64,000 nucleotides of DNA from Halomonas icarae. Its GTDB lineage: Bacteria > Pseudomonadota > Gammaproteobacteria > Pseudomonadales > Halomonadaceae. The DNA lies in assembly GCF_009901955.1 (NCBI RefSeq), contig NZ_WUTS01000001.1, positions 2,206,604-2,270,603 of the forward strand. Direction: 5' to 3'. The position numbers and the translations under genes are program-made. Below are positions 37,487 to 45,910 of this stretch, piece after piece (within the stretch, counting starts at the first letter, position 1; each line of letters opens with the position of its first letter). The notes under the pieces were generated by a model. That model was not told where the DNA came from. It searched no databases and saw only the letters and a program-made list of their open reading frames with translations.

Positions 37487-37508
37487 GTTTCAAACATCTA
37501 TTTGAAAC
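37487..37508. promoter_or_regulatory. Perfect palindrome, likely TetR-type operator of RND operon
   Basis: GTTTCAAA-N6-TTTGAAAC, 8-bp perfect arms, about 100 bp upstream of the adaptor gene. Such 20-24-bp palindromes are typical for TetR-family repressors of RND pumps. No regulator gene is adjacent, so the repressor is encoded elsewhere. The half-site also resembles fatty-acid regulator (PsrA-like) boxes, an alternative reading. Confidence 0.62.
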
Positions 37509-37567
37509 GATCATACCAGATGTTTTCAGGGGACCAATCGCTCACCGGCTCGTGCCCCCCTCAACGC

Positions 37568-37603
37568 ATCGCCCCCACGTCAGATAACCGACGCGGGGGC
37601 GAT
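37568..37603. promoter_or_regulatory. Long GC-rich hairpin between RND operon and ybaK
   Basis: Arms ATCGCCCCCACGTC and GACGCGGGGGCGAT pair over 14 bp with one wobble around an 8-base loop. Neither side has a T-run. Being 47 bp after the ybaK-like stop codon and upstream of the RND operator, it may end ybaK transcription through Rho or stabilise the 3' end. Confidence 0.5.
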
Positions 37604-37649
37604 ATCATTCACTTAACGCGAATGAGCGATGCAGGCTAAGCCAGCGTCA

Positions 37650-38105
37650 TCACAATGCGACCTCAATGGGATTCACGAGCCGCTCGAAATCCCCATAGGA
37701 GAGCTGCATGACGCCCGTGTGGTTGCCGGCATTGAAAGCGATACGGTCGGCGGCGGTCAGATGCGGGGAAACAAACACCTCCATCCCGAAAAGATGGCCA
37801 AAGGGTGGCATCGCCCCCACCTCGCAATCCGGGAAGCTGTCCTTGAACTCGTCCTCTTCGGCAAGCTCAACGGACGTGGCGCCGACGGAGCGTGCCATCT
37901 GCTGCAGGTCCACCCGGTCGGATGCCGGCAGAACCGCCTGCGCCAGCCGCCCATCGATCTTCACCATCACGCACTTCGCGAAGTGCCTGCCCGTCACATG
38001 GACGGACTCGGCAATCTCCTGCGCGGTATAGGCCGGAGAGTGCTGGAGAATCGAATACCTGACGTTCTGGTCATCGAGATACTGTTTTACTCGCTCCATG
38101 GACAT
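37650..38105 (-). CDS. YbaK/EbsC-family aminoacyl-tRNA deacylase
   Basis: A 151-residue trans-editing protein of the YbaK/ProXp superfamily, which hydrolyses mischarged tRNAs (for example Cys- or Ala-tRNA-Pro). The fold shows YTAQEIAESVHVTGRHFAKCVMVKIDGR (with the lysine region characteristic of the family), then AVLPASDRVDLQQMA and GAMPPFGHLFGMEVFVS. Which mischarged tRNA it edits cannot be told. The start at 38105 has an AGGTGG site; a GTG at 38114 and an ATG at 38099 are in-frame alternatives. It reads in the same direction as the OsmC-YcaO gene, about 140 bp downstream of it. Confidence 0.85.
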   Translation of the reverse strand: MSMERVKQYLDDQNVRYSILQHSPAYTAQEIAESVHVTGRHFAKCVMVKIDGRLAQAVLPASDRVDLQQMARSVGATSVELAEEDEFKDSFPDCEVGAMPPFGHLFGMEVFVSPHLTAADRIAFNAGNHTGVMQLSYGDFERLVNPIEVAL

Positions 38106-38243
38106 GGCGACCACCTGCTCGTTGTCTCGTCAAAGCACGACTATCCCTTAAAGGATAGTCAGCAACGGAGCAGACGTCCCCCTATATCCCTTGGCCGCAC
38201 GCTGTTGTGCGGCGGCGCATCGCTGGCGGAGACCCGGCGGCGT

Positions 38244-40496
38244 TCAGGCATCCGCCGGAGCATAGACGTCCTGCGGGCGCATGCCGGCCTTGATGGCGCG
38301 AGCGGCATGTAGCTTCCTGTAGCTCTCGATCAAGCGTTGATGCTTCTCCAGCCCTTCGAGCGCCATGCTGGTTGGGGTGAGGCCATGGAAGCGCACACTA
38401 CCGTTCACCGAGCCGATCACCGCCTCGATGGTCTCTTCGCCGAACATCCGCCCCAGGTTATAGCGGAAGTCGTTCACCTCGAGCTCGTCATCCAGCATGA
38501 CCTCAAGCACCGCCTGCACCGCCTGATAGAAGAGATTGCGCTCCACGGTGTTGTCGTTGTACTGCAGGAACATCTCGACTCGCTCCAGCGCCTCCTCATG
38601 CTGACCCAACGCCAGATTGATCAGCAACTTGAGCTCGAGGATGGTGAGCTGGCCCCAGATGGTGTTCTCGTCGAACTCGATGCCGATCAGCGAAATGATC
38701 GTCATATGCTCGTCGAGCTGGCTCTCCTCCAGGCGCTCGAGCAGATCGGCGAGCTCACCGTCGCTCAGGCGGTGCAGGTTGAGAATATCCTCGCGGTAGT
38801 CGAGGGCCATATTGGTGTTGTCCCACACCAGGTCCTCCACCGGATAGACCTCGGAGAAGCCAGGCACCAGGATGCGGCACACCGGCGCGCCGAGCTCTTC
38901 GCGCACCGCGACATAGGACTCCAGCCCCATCTCCTCGAGGATGCCGAACAGGGCCGCGCTCTCCTCCTCGTTGCTGTAGGTGCCGCCGCCGGTGAAGTCC
39001 CAGTCACAGAACTCGATCTCCGAGCGGGAGCTGAAGAAGCGCCAGGAGATCACCCCGGACGAATCGATGAAGTGCTCCACGTAGTTATTGGGCTCGGTGA
39101 CCGCCATGGAGTTGAAGGTGGGCGGCAGAAAGTCGTTGAAGCCCTCGAAGCTGCGACCCTGCAGCAGCTCGGTGAAGGTCCGCTCCAGGGCCACATGAAA
39201 GCTCGGGTGGGCACCGAAGCAGGCGAACACGCCACCGGTCTTGGGGTTCATCAGGGTCACGCAGGTCACCGGGAACTGGCCGCCCAGGGAGGCGTCCTTT
39301 ACCAGCACCGGGAAGCCCTGGACCTCCAGCGCCTCGATGCCCTCGACGATCTCGGGGTAGCGCGCCAGCACCTCCTGGGGAATGTCGGGCAGCACCATCT
39401 CCTCTTCGATGATCTGCTTCTTCACCGCTCGCTCGAGAATTTCGGAGAGGCACTGCACCTGGGCCTCGGCCAGGGTATTGCCGGCGCTCATCCCGTTGCT
39501 GAGGTAGAGGTTCTCGATCAGGTTCGAGGGGAAGTAGACCGTCTCGCCGTCGGAGTGACGCACGAAGGGCAGCGCAACGATACCGCGATCCGCCCGGCCG
39601 GAATTGGTATCGATCAGGTTCGAGGCGCACAGCTCCCCTTCCGGGTCATAGATTTCTCGGCAGTAGGCATCGAGGATGCCCTCCGGCAAGGCATCGTCGG
39701 GCCCCGGCAGGAACCACTTCTCGTTGGGGTAGTGAACGAACTCGGCGTTGGCGATCTCCTCGCCGAAGAACTGATCGTTATAGAAGAAGTTGAAGTTGGT
39801 CCGCTCGATGAACTCGCCCAGCGCCGAACAGAGCGCACTCTCCTTGGTGGCACCCTTGCCATTGGTGAAGCACATCGGCGAGGCGGCGTCGCGGATATGC
39901 AAGGACCAGACGTGGGGCACGATATTGCGCCAGGAGGCGATCTCGATCTTCATGCCCAGGTCGGCCAGGATGCCGGTCATGTTGGCGATGGTCTGCTCAA
40001 GGGGCAGATCCTTGCCCTCGATCCAGGTGCCGCCGCCCTCTTCATCGCCCAGCGCCTTGCTCTTTTCACCGCCCATCAGCAGGGCCTGGGCGTCCTCGTC
40101 GATGTTCTCCACCGCCTCGACCTGGAACTCGGGGCCGGTCTGCACCACCTTCTTCACCGTGCAGCGATCGATGGAGCGCAGAATACCCTGGCGATCCTTG
40201 TCGGAGATGTCCTCGGGCAGCTCGACCTGAATCCGGAAGATCTGCTTGTAGCGGTTCTCGGGGTCGACGATGTTGTTCTGCGACAACCGAATATTCTCGG
40301 TGGGAATATCCCGGGCGTTGCAGTAGACCTTGACGAAGTAGGCCGCACACATCGCCGAGGAGGCCAGGAAGTAGTCGAAGGGCCCCGGCGCCGAGCCGTC
40401 ACCCTTGTAGCGGATGGGCTGGTCGGAGATGACCGTGAAGTCGTCGAACTTGGCCTCCAGGCGGAGGTTGTCGAGATAGTTGACCTTGATTTCCAT
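38244..40496 (-). CDS. OsmC domain-YcaO domain fusion protein
   Basis: A 750-residue two-domain protein. Residues 1-145 are OsmC/Ohr-like (VNYLDNLRLEAKF, then FDYFLASSAMCAAYFVKVYCNARDI with a reactive Cys region). From about 155 a YcaO domain follows (FTNGKGATKESALCSALGEFIERTNF, ATP-binding region; later NTLAEAQVQCLSEILERAVKK), with a helical C-terminal extension at about 590-750 resembling the tail of E. coli YcaO. YcaO enzymes use ATP to activate amide backbones; E. coli YcaO assists RimO in thiomethylation of ribosomal protein S12. No azole- or thioamide-type peptide genes are nearby, so a housekeeping role is more likely than natural-product synthesis. The frame upstream of 40496 is rejected. 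Confidence 0.9.
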   Translation of the reverse strand: MEIKVNYLDNLRLEAKFDDFTVISDQPIRYKGDGSAPGPFDYFLASSAMCAAYFVKVYCNARDIPTENIRLSQNNIVDPENRYKQIFRIQVELPEDISDKDRQGILRSIDRCTVKKVVQTGPEFQVEAVENIDEDAQALLMGGEKSKALGDEEGGGTWIEGKDLPLEQTIANMTGILADLGMKIEIASWRNIVPHVWSLHIRDAASPMCFTNGKGATKESALCSALGEFIERTNFNFFYNDQFFGEEIANAEFVHYPNEKWFLPGPDDALPEGILDAYCREIYDPEGELCASNLIDTNSGRADRGIVALPFVRHSDGETVYFPSNLIENLYLSNGMSAGNTLAEAQVQCLSEILERAVKKQIIEEEMVLPDIPQEVLARYPEIVEGIEALEVQGFPVLVKDASLGGQFPVTCVTLMNPKTGGVFACFGAHPSFHVALERTFTELLQGRSFEGFNDFLPPTFNSMAVTEPNNYVEHFIDSSGVISWRFFSSRSEIEFCDWDFTGGGTYSNEEESAALFGILEEMGLESYVAVREELGAPVCRILVPGFSEVYPVEDLVWDNTNMALDYREDILNLHRLSDGELADLLERLEESQLDEHMTIISLIGIEFDENTIWGQLTILELKLLINLALGQHEEALERVEMFLQYNDNTVERNLFYQAVQAVLEVMLDDELEVNDFRYNLGRMFGEETIEAVIGSVNGSVRFHGLTPTSMALEGLEKHQRLIESYRKLHAARAIKAGMRPQDVYAPADA

Positions 40497-40599
40497 GAGG
40501 CACCGACAGAGCGTTGAGCGTGAACGAGCGTAACCGCGCATTATCCCAGCTCTGGCGCCAGGCGTCATGCCGAATCCAAGGGGTGCAAGACCATTGCCG

Positions 40600-40833
40600 T
40601 CAGCAGCGGCCTTCGTAAACACTGATCAGGTCCTCGATATTCATGTCTATCATCTCCTCATCCGGCCCCTCCAAGCGCACTTCCTGAAGGATCTCGATAA
40701 ATGGTGCGACGCTTTCACAGGGCTGCTCGTGGTACAGCTCCAGAAACGTACGGTAAAAGGTGATGTTGGCGATAGCGGCCAGGCGGCCCCCCCTGTTGGG
40801 TATGGGCTCGGCGACCCGAAAAGAGGCCGTCAA
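40600..40833 (-). pseudogene. Short hypothetical frame, possible 3' remnant
   Basis: A 77-codon frame beginning only with TTG and lacking a well-placed ribosome site. In the same frame an in-frame TAA at about 40849-40851 separates it from further open sequence upstream (MRRAYGANGDAFDL). The protein-like C-terminal part (PFIEILQEVRLEGPDEEMIDMNIEDL, acidic) suggests the end of a decayed gene rather than noise. No family was recognised. Confidence 0.35.
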
Positions 40834-41076
40834 GGCATCACGCGCCTTTTAGAGATCGAAGGCATCACCATTGGCTCCGTACGCCCGTCTCATTTTCAGC
40901 AACTTTTTCGGCGCGACCGAAAGCGCCCTCGGGATGCTCGAGCAGCGTTTCGATGAGGTTAAGCGTATCGCGGTGCCCGCTCCCCTACGCTCTGGCGCCA
41001 TTCAGATCACCGCGGCTCGTGCCGGAGCGCCTCTTGTCCACGCCAGGAACGCCCGCGAATAAGACGCCCTTTAGGA

Positions 41077-41529
41077 TCAGGCTTCCTCGGGGCCATGCAC
41101 CGTGACGCCATGCTGATCCAGCACCTCGAGCAGTGTGGGCAGATCCGGTGAGCCAGGGGGCACCCGCGCATTCACGGCGCGGAACATCTCCACAGCCTGG
41201 CCTTGTTCGGTAATCTCGAGCATCTCACCGCCGCCCTCGGCGAAGTGGAAAGCATGTACCGCGCCGGCGGGCACGTGAACCAGAGTTCCTGTTTCACAGA
41301 GCGCTGACTGGTCGCCGGCCGAGAAGTGAACGGCTCCCTTGAGCACATAGAAACTTTCGTCCCAGGGGTGACTGTGCGGTGGCGGACCCACGCCTTCATC
41401 ACCCCGCTGCAGGGTGATTTCCCGGCCATTGGCCTGGTCCTTGGATATCAACACGGTGACGTCTACACCGACGACCGACAGGGACGATGCGTGGTCGCTC
41501 GGGTTAAAAATTGTCGCATGGGGATTCAT
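41077..41529 (-). CDS. Cupin-domain protein
   Basis: A 150-residue single-domain cupin. The two metal-binding motifs are visible: GVGPPPHSHPWDESFYVLKGAVHF (HxH...E) and GTLVHVPAGAVHAFHFAEGG (second His). Such proteins range from dioxygenases and isomerases to sugar or ligand binders; there are too few clues to choose. The start at 41529 has a GAGGC site; the frame continuing up to 41649 is rejected. It stands alone, with decayed sequence on both sides. Confidence 0.82.
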   Translation of the reverse strand: MNPHATIFNPSDHASSLSVVGVDVTVLISKDQANGREITLQRGDEGVGPPPHSHPWDESFYVLKGAVHFSAGDQSALCETGTLVHVPAGAVHAFHFAEGGGEMLEITEQGQAVEMFRAVNARVPPGSPDLPTLLEVLDQHGVTVHGPEEA

Positions 41530-41752
41530 GGTTCTTGCCTCGCTATGGTCCTGTCGGGCCAGAGCACCGGCAGGGGTGTCTCCGGTACCCGTACCAGCGG
41601 CAAGACCAAAGGGGTACGACAGGTTGTGACAGGTCTCCACGCATGGCACCGGAGGGAAAGGCGGGCCTTATCGGGAAAGCGCCTGTGGCACTAGCCGCAG
41701 AGGGCGGCAATAGGAAGGAGCAGGTGCCGGCTCGTGTGCTCGCTCTTGAAGT

Positions 41753-42033
41753 CTAGGCTCGTGCCGCAATGCCTGCCAGGAAATCGATGACACAGCCCTG
41801 AGCGTATTCAGCTGTAAGCAACGATCTGTCCAATTCCTCTTTCGTGTACCCGGTCATTTCGCACCTGCGCGGATTTAGATAGACCAGACGCCTGCCCTGT
41901 AGGACCACAATACCTTCCTGTGCCGTTTCCATCAGATCTCATTGAGGTCGGCGCTATAGAGTACCAGCCGGGTGCAGTCCGTGCAGACCCTTGTTCGCTC
42001 ATTGGTAAATAAGCCGATAGCAGGAGTCAGCAT
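41753..42033 (-). pseudogene. Broken PAS-domain sensor remnant
   Basis: Two short minus-strand frames join through TGATG at 41930-41934. The first (42033-41932, 33 codons) reads MLTPAIGLFTNERTRVCTDC then TRLVLYSADLNEI; the second (41932-41753, 59 codons) reads METAQEGIVVLQGRRLVYLN, PRRCEMTGYTKEEL and on to a stop. The second is clearly the start of a PAS domain (METAQEGIVV, NPR-CEMTGY, EEL), as seen in PAS-GGDEF or chemosensory proteins. It departs from the family after about residue 35 and ends after 59 residues. A frameshift and a 3' deletion leave no functional sensor. Confidence 0.6.
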
Positions 42034-42091
42034 ATTCCTGCATATGCCATCAATCACCTTCTGCCTTCATGGGCTGATCGAGATCATGAAG

Positions 42092-45000
42092 TTACGCCAC
42101 CGGCGCAAACAGTAGCGCCAGATCCTCCTCGTCGAACAGCGGGCCATCGCTTCTGTGCTCGGCACCACCCTCGAGGATGGAGGCGGCCAGATCCGCCTTG
42201 CGCGCCTGCAGATCGAGGATGCGCTCCTCCACGGTGCCGGCGCACACCAGCTTGTAGACGAATACCGGATTCTGCTGCCCCATGCGGTGGGCACGGCCGG
42301 TGGCCTGGGCCTCTACCGCGGGGTTCCACCAGGGGTCGTAGTGAATCACCGTGTCCGCGGCGGTCAGATTGAGGCCGGTACCGCCGGCCTTGAGGCTGAT
42401 CAGAAACACCGGGATCTCGCCCTGCTGGAAGAGCGCCACCCGCTGGGTTCGGGTCTTGCCCGGCGTCTCGCCGGTGAGAGTGGTAAAGGGAATGTGGTCG
42501 TGTTCCAGGGCCTCGCCGATCAGCGCCAGCATCTCGGTGAACTGGGAGAAGATCAGGATTCGCCTGCCCTCCTCCACCAACGGCGCCACCAGCTCGCGCA
42601 GCTGTTCCAGCTTGGCCGAGCGCTTCGTCTTGCGCGCACTCTGCAGCTTGACCAACCGTGGATCACAGCACACCTGGCGCAGCTTGAGCAGCGCATCGAG
42701 CATGACGATGCCGGAGCCCGCCAGGCCACGCTCGGCCACCGCCTGCTGCACCCGCTGGTGCTGGGCCAGACGCAAGCTCTCGTAGAGCTCGCGCTGGACG
42801 CCACCCAGGGTGACCTCGCGGCGAGTCTCGGTCTTCTCGGGCAGCTCGGCCAGCACCTGCTGCTTGGTTCGGCGCAGCATCAGCGGTGCGATGCGCCGGG
42901 AGAGGCGCTGGCGCAGTGCGACATCACCCTCCTTCTCGATCGGCGTGCGGAAGCGCTGGCCGAACCATTGCTGGCTGCCCAGCGCCCCGGGCGCCACTGC
43001 ATCGAGCTGGGCCCATAGCTCACCCAAATGGTTCTCCAGGGGGGTGCCGGTCATGGCGATGGCGCGCTCGACGTCGAGTTGGCGCACCGCACGGGCGGTC
43101 TGGCTCGCGGCATTCTTGATCGCTTGAGCCTCGTCGAGCACCAGCAATCCGAGTCGATAGTCGCGCAGACGCTCCAGATCACGGATCAGCAGCGCATAGG
43201 TGGTGATCACCAGGTCGGCATCCGCCAGCCCCGCGTCGAACTGCCGCTCACGCTGGGCCTTGCCGCCCTGCAGGGCCACCACCTTGAGCTCGGGGGCAAA
43301 ACGTGCCGCCTCGGCGCACCAGTTACCCACCAGGCTGGTCGGCGCGACCACCAGGCTAGGACCTGCCAACGCACCGCGGGCGCGCTCATCGAGCAGGTGT
43401 GCCAGCACCTGTATCGTCTTGCCCAGCCCCATGTCGTCGGCCAGGATGCCACCGGTACCGAGCTCCGAGAGAAAGCGCATCCAGGCGATGCCACGGCCCT
43501 GGTAGTCGCGCAGTTCGCCGGCGAAGCCAGGGGGCGCCGGCAGACTGGTGGGTAACGCACGCAGGCGTCGTGCCAGGTCGGTGACATCCTCGCGCCCCGC
43601 CCAGCGCTCATGCTCGGCCAACGGCGCGACCCTCTCGGCGGCGGTCAGTGGCAGGCGCAACGCTGCCTCCGGATCGCTCTCGTCGCCCAGCCAGTCGAGG
43701 ATGGGCGCCATCAGCGAACGCAGCCGAGCAAGGGGCATCACCAGGCGGCGGTTCTCCGGCAGGATCAGCGTCCAGGTGGCGTCGTCAGCTTCGTCTTCGG
43801 CGGGCTCCAGCGGAAACTCTGGATCCTTGAACAGACGGCGCAGAATCGGCAGCAGGTTGAGGCGCTCGCCCTCCACCTCGATATCCAGCGCCAGATCGAA
43901 CCAGCCGTTGCCCGCCGGCTCCAGCTCACCGTACCAGTCGTCCGGCTCGACGTAGGTCGGCTCCTCGGGGAAGTCGTCGTCGAACGTTACCAGGCAACCG
44001 GCCTGGCGTAGCCTGGCGATCATCTCCCACCACTCGTCGGGGCCGGCCAGGTGTGTAGACCATTCGGCGGCAGTGGCCGGCGGCGTACCCTCCAGAGGCA
44101 GCAGCAGCGTCCACTCGGGCAGCTCCAGGTAAGTGGGCACCGCCTCGATCTGCTGCAGGCGCTCCAGGGTCACCATGCCGGGGGGAAGCGACCTCACCAG
44201 TGCCAACTCCGCCTGGGAGTCGCGCATCACGGTCAGTCGCTGCCCATCGCGAAAGGCCTGAATGCTCTCGCCCGGCTCCGGCGGCACCTCGACGCCATCG
44301 TAGTCGAAGCTCACCACGGCGGCCCCCACCTCGACCCAGCGGGGAACCATGGCGCCATCACGATAGCCCAGCTGCCCGGATCCAATCTGCATGGTGACCT
44401 TTAAACGCGGGGCGACGCCTTCCAGGGTGTATTCCTCGATTTTCTGAGGTGCCGGAAGCCGTTCCGCCAGGCCAGGCGCTGCGTGCAAGCGCTCGTTGAG
44501 CCAGCCACTCATCTCCGGGGGCAGCGGGGGCGCGTGGCGCAGACGCATCAGCAGCCCGGGGTCGCCCTCCAGACGCCCGAAACGCCCGCGACGCTCATCG
44601 AGATAGCAGAGCTCGGCACCGGCGCGCACGATGACAGCGGCATCGGAGATGACCTCGGCGGGTTCGGTATCGGCACGCAGACGCTGGTTGCCGTCGGCAT
44701 CGGGCTCCCAGGCCAGGGTCAGGCGAGCGGCCGGGCCGGTATCGAGCATGGCGCCGGTCTGCTTGGGATAGAACAGCAGCGGCGGTGCGGCGCTCTCCAG
44801 CAGTGACCATAGCGCCCGTGCCTGAAAGGCGTGGGTGACCGAACTCCAGGCATACTCCTGTCCCGAGCCCGAAAGCTGGCGGCGCTGCTCGCCGAGCATC
44901 AGTAGCTCCAGGGCTTCCTCCTGATCGGAGGCAAGGCCTTGAGGTGGCCTGGGCGTCAGGCCCCCACCGCGCCGCACATTGATGGGTCGTGGCGTCACCC

Positions 45001-45565
45001 AGCCGTTGCCGCGGGCGCGTCGTTTGGTGGGCCGCACCCAGACCGGTGATACCTGAAGCGCCGGCGAGCGAGGGTTTGGGTCAACATCCAGGAACAGCGC
45101 CAGGCGATGATCCTCCTCGAGCTCCTCGACGTATCGCCTGCCGCCAAGTGGCGACTGGAGCTCGGCTAGCCACGCCTCCCAGCGCTGCTCCAGCATGCCG
45201 GCATCATCCTCCGACGGTATGCCCTCGGCCTCTCTGGCATCGATAAAGCACTGGATCACCGCTACCGCGTGCTTGCATTGGCGCCCCACCGGGCAGCTGC
45301 AGTCGCTGATCACCCCCATCTCGGGGTTGTCGGGATCCACGGCCAGGCTGGTGAGATAGCGGCTACGCCCGCTGCCATCTACCTGAGCTCGCAGCACCAG
45401 CATCGCTCCCTCATGCTCAATACGTGGGCGATTGCGCACCTTGCCCTGCTGTGCATAGGCTTGTCCGCGAGAAAACGACTGCGGATCGAAACTTAGCTGC
45501 CAATGGATATCCTTCAGGGCGCGGTAGAGCGTCAACTCAGGAACGGCAGGTCGGGCATCCGGCAC
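42092..45565 (-). CDS. SWIM zinc finger-SNF2 family helicase
   Basis: A 1,157-residue Swi2/Snf2-type ATPase. A SWIM zinc finger lies near the N-terminus (CSCPVGRQCKH; Cys89, Cys91, Cys97, His99), followed by a long region of unassigned strands and helices (about 110-660). The helicase core follows with motif I DDMGLGKT (about 705-712), motif II DEAQ, and the C-terminal RecA lobe with FSQFTEMLALIGEAL and TDTAGR-equivalent ATGRAHRMGQ. Such proteins remodel protein-DNA or RNA polymerase complexes, as RapA does. The start is GTG at 45565 with GAGGAA upstream. It forms a single-gene unit. Confidence 0.9.
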   Translation of the reverse strand: MPDARPAVPELTLYRALKDIHWQLSFDPQSFSRGQAYAQQGKVRNRPRIEHEGAMLVLRAQVDGSGRSRYLTSLAVDPDNPEMGVISDCSCPVGRQCKHAVAVIQCFIDAREAEGIPSEDDAGMLEQRWEAWLAELQSPLGGRRYVEELEEDHRLALFLDVDPNPRSPALQVSPVWVRPTKRRARGNGWVTPRPINVRRGGGLTPRPPQGLASDQEEALELLMLGEQRRQLSGSGQEYAWSSVTHAFQARALWSLLESAAPPLLFYPKQTGAMLDTGPAARLTLAWEPDADGNQRLRADTEPAEVISDAAVIVRAGAELCYLDERRGRFGRLEGDPGLLMRLRHAPPLPPEMSGWLNERLHAAPGLAERLPAPQKIEEYTLEGVAPRLKVTMQIGSGQLGYRDGAMVPRWVEVGAAVVSFDYDGVEVPPEPGESIQAFRDGQRLTVMRDSQAELALVRSLPPGMVTLERLQQIEAVPTYLELPEWTLLLPLEGTPPATAAEWSTHLAGPDEWWEMIARLRQAGCLVTFDDDFPEEPTYVEPDDWYGELEPAGNGWFDLALDIEVEGERLNLLPILRRLFKDPEFPLEPAEDEADDATWTLILPENRRLVMPLARLRSLMAPILDWLGDESDPEAALRLPLTAAERVAPLAEHERWAGREDVTDLARRLRALPTSLPAPPGFAGELRDYQGRGIAWMRFLSELGTGGILADDMGLGKTIQVLAHLLDERARGALAGPSLVVAPTSLVGNWCAEAARFAPELKVVALQGGKAQRERQFDAGLADADLVITTYALLIRDLERLRDYRLGLLVLDEAQAIKNAASQTARAVRQLDVERAIAMTGTPLENHLGELWAQLDAVAPGALGSQQWFGQRFRTPIEKEGDVALRQRLSRRIAPLMLRRTKQQVLAELPEKTETRREVTLGGVQRELYESLRLAQHQRVQQAVAERGLAGSGIVMLDALLKLRQVCCDPRLVKLQSARKTKRSAKLEQLRELVAPLVEEGRRILIFSQFTEMLALIGEALEHDHIPFTTLTGETPGKTRTQRVALFQQGEIPVFLISLKAGGTGLNLTAADTVIHYDPWWNPAVEAQATGRAHRMGQQNPVFVYKLVCAGTVEERILDLQARKADLAASILEGGAEHRSDGPLFDEEDLALLFAPVA

Positions 45566-45910
45566 AATGATTCCTCAATGAAGACTTAACGAATGAAGAC
45601 TTAACGTATGAAGACAAGGCTGCTATTGGAACGAAACCCGATACCTGAAGCAACGATGAGACGCGAGACAGGCAGGTCATCCCCCCTCACGGCTTATGAC
45701 GCCAGCATGTCGAAACCATAAGGAATGTTAGTCAAGCAATCATATTCACCTGCAGCTAAATTGAGTAGAGTATTTGGCCTTGCTTACCGCCTGGTCGATA
45801 GCCGGTCTGGCGACCGAGGCCGTCTGAGCCGCGCCACCGTTGCCGAGCTCGGTGCCTGAACGGCCAACACAACCTTACATCTGCCCCCGAATCAGCAGTC
45901 AGGCCATGCC
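45566..45910. other. Divergent spacer with short tandem repeat
   Basis: A 345-bp gap between the divergent helicase and Nramp-like genes. At 45578-45619 the unit ATGAAGACTTAACG plus one base (15 bp) occurs twice and then partly a third time. No riboswitch, RNA gene or operator could be assigned; the region from about 45690 to 45780 is AT-richer and probably holds promoters. Confidence 0.5.

Noticed and set aside
38244..40496. RiPP biosynthetic locus based on YcaO
   Set aside because: No precursor peptide, dehydrogenase or export gene is adjacent, and the domain order fits housekeeping YcaO.
38337..40517. Open frame of 726 codons on the plus strand
   Set aside because: It is the antisense shadow of the OsmC-YcaO gene, with His/Leu/Gln-rich composition typical of such shadows and no motif.
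40871..41062. Small plus-strand gene of 63 codons
   Set aside because: No ribosome site or family; the opposite strand is equally open and the region looks decayed.
45690..45910. Manganese riboswitch before the Nramp-like gene
   Set aside because: No conserved yybP-ykoY-type loops or terminator hairpin could be recognised.
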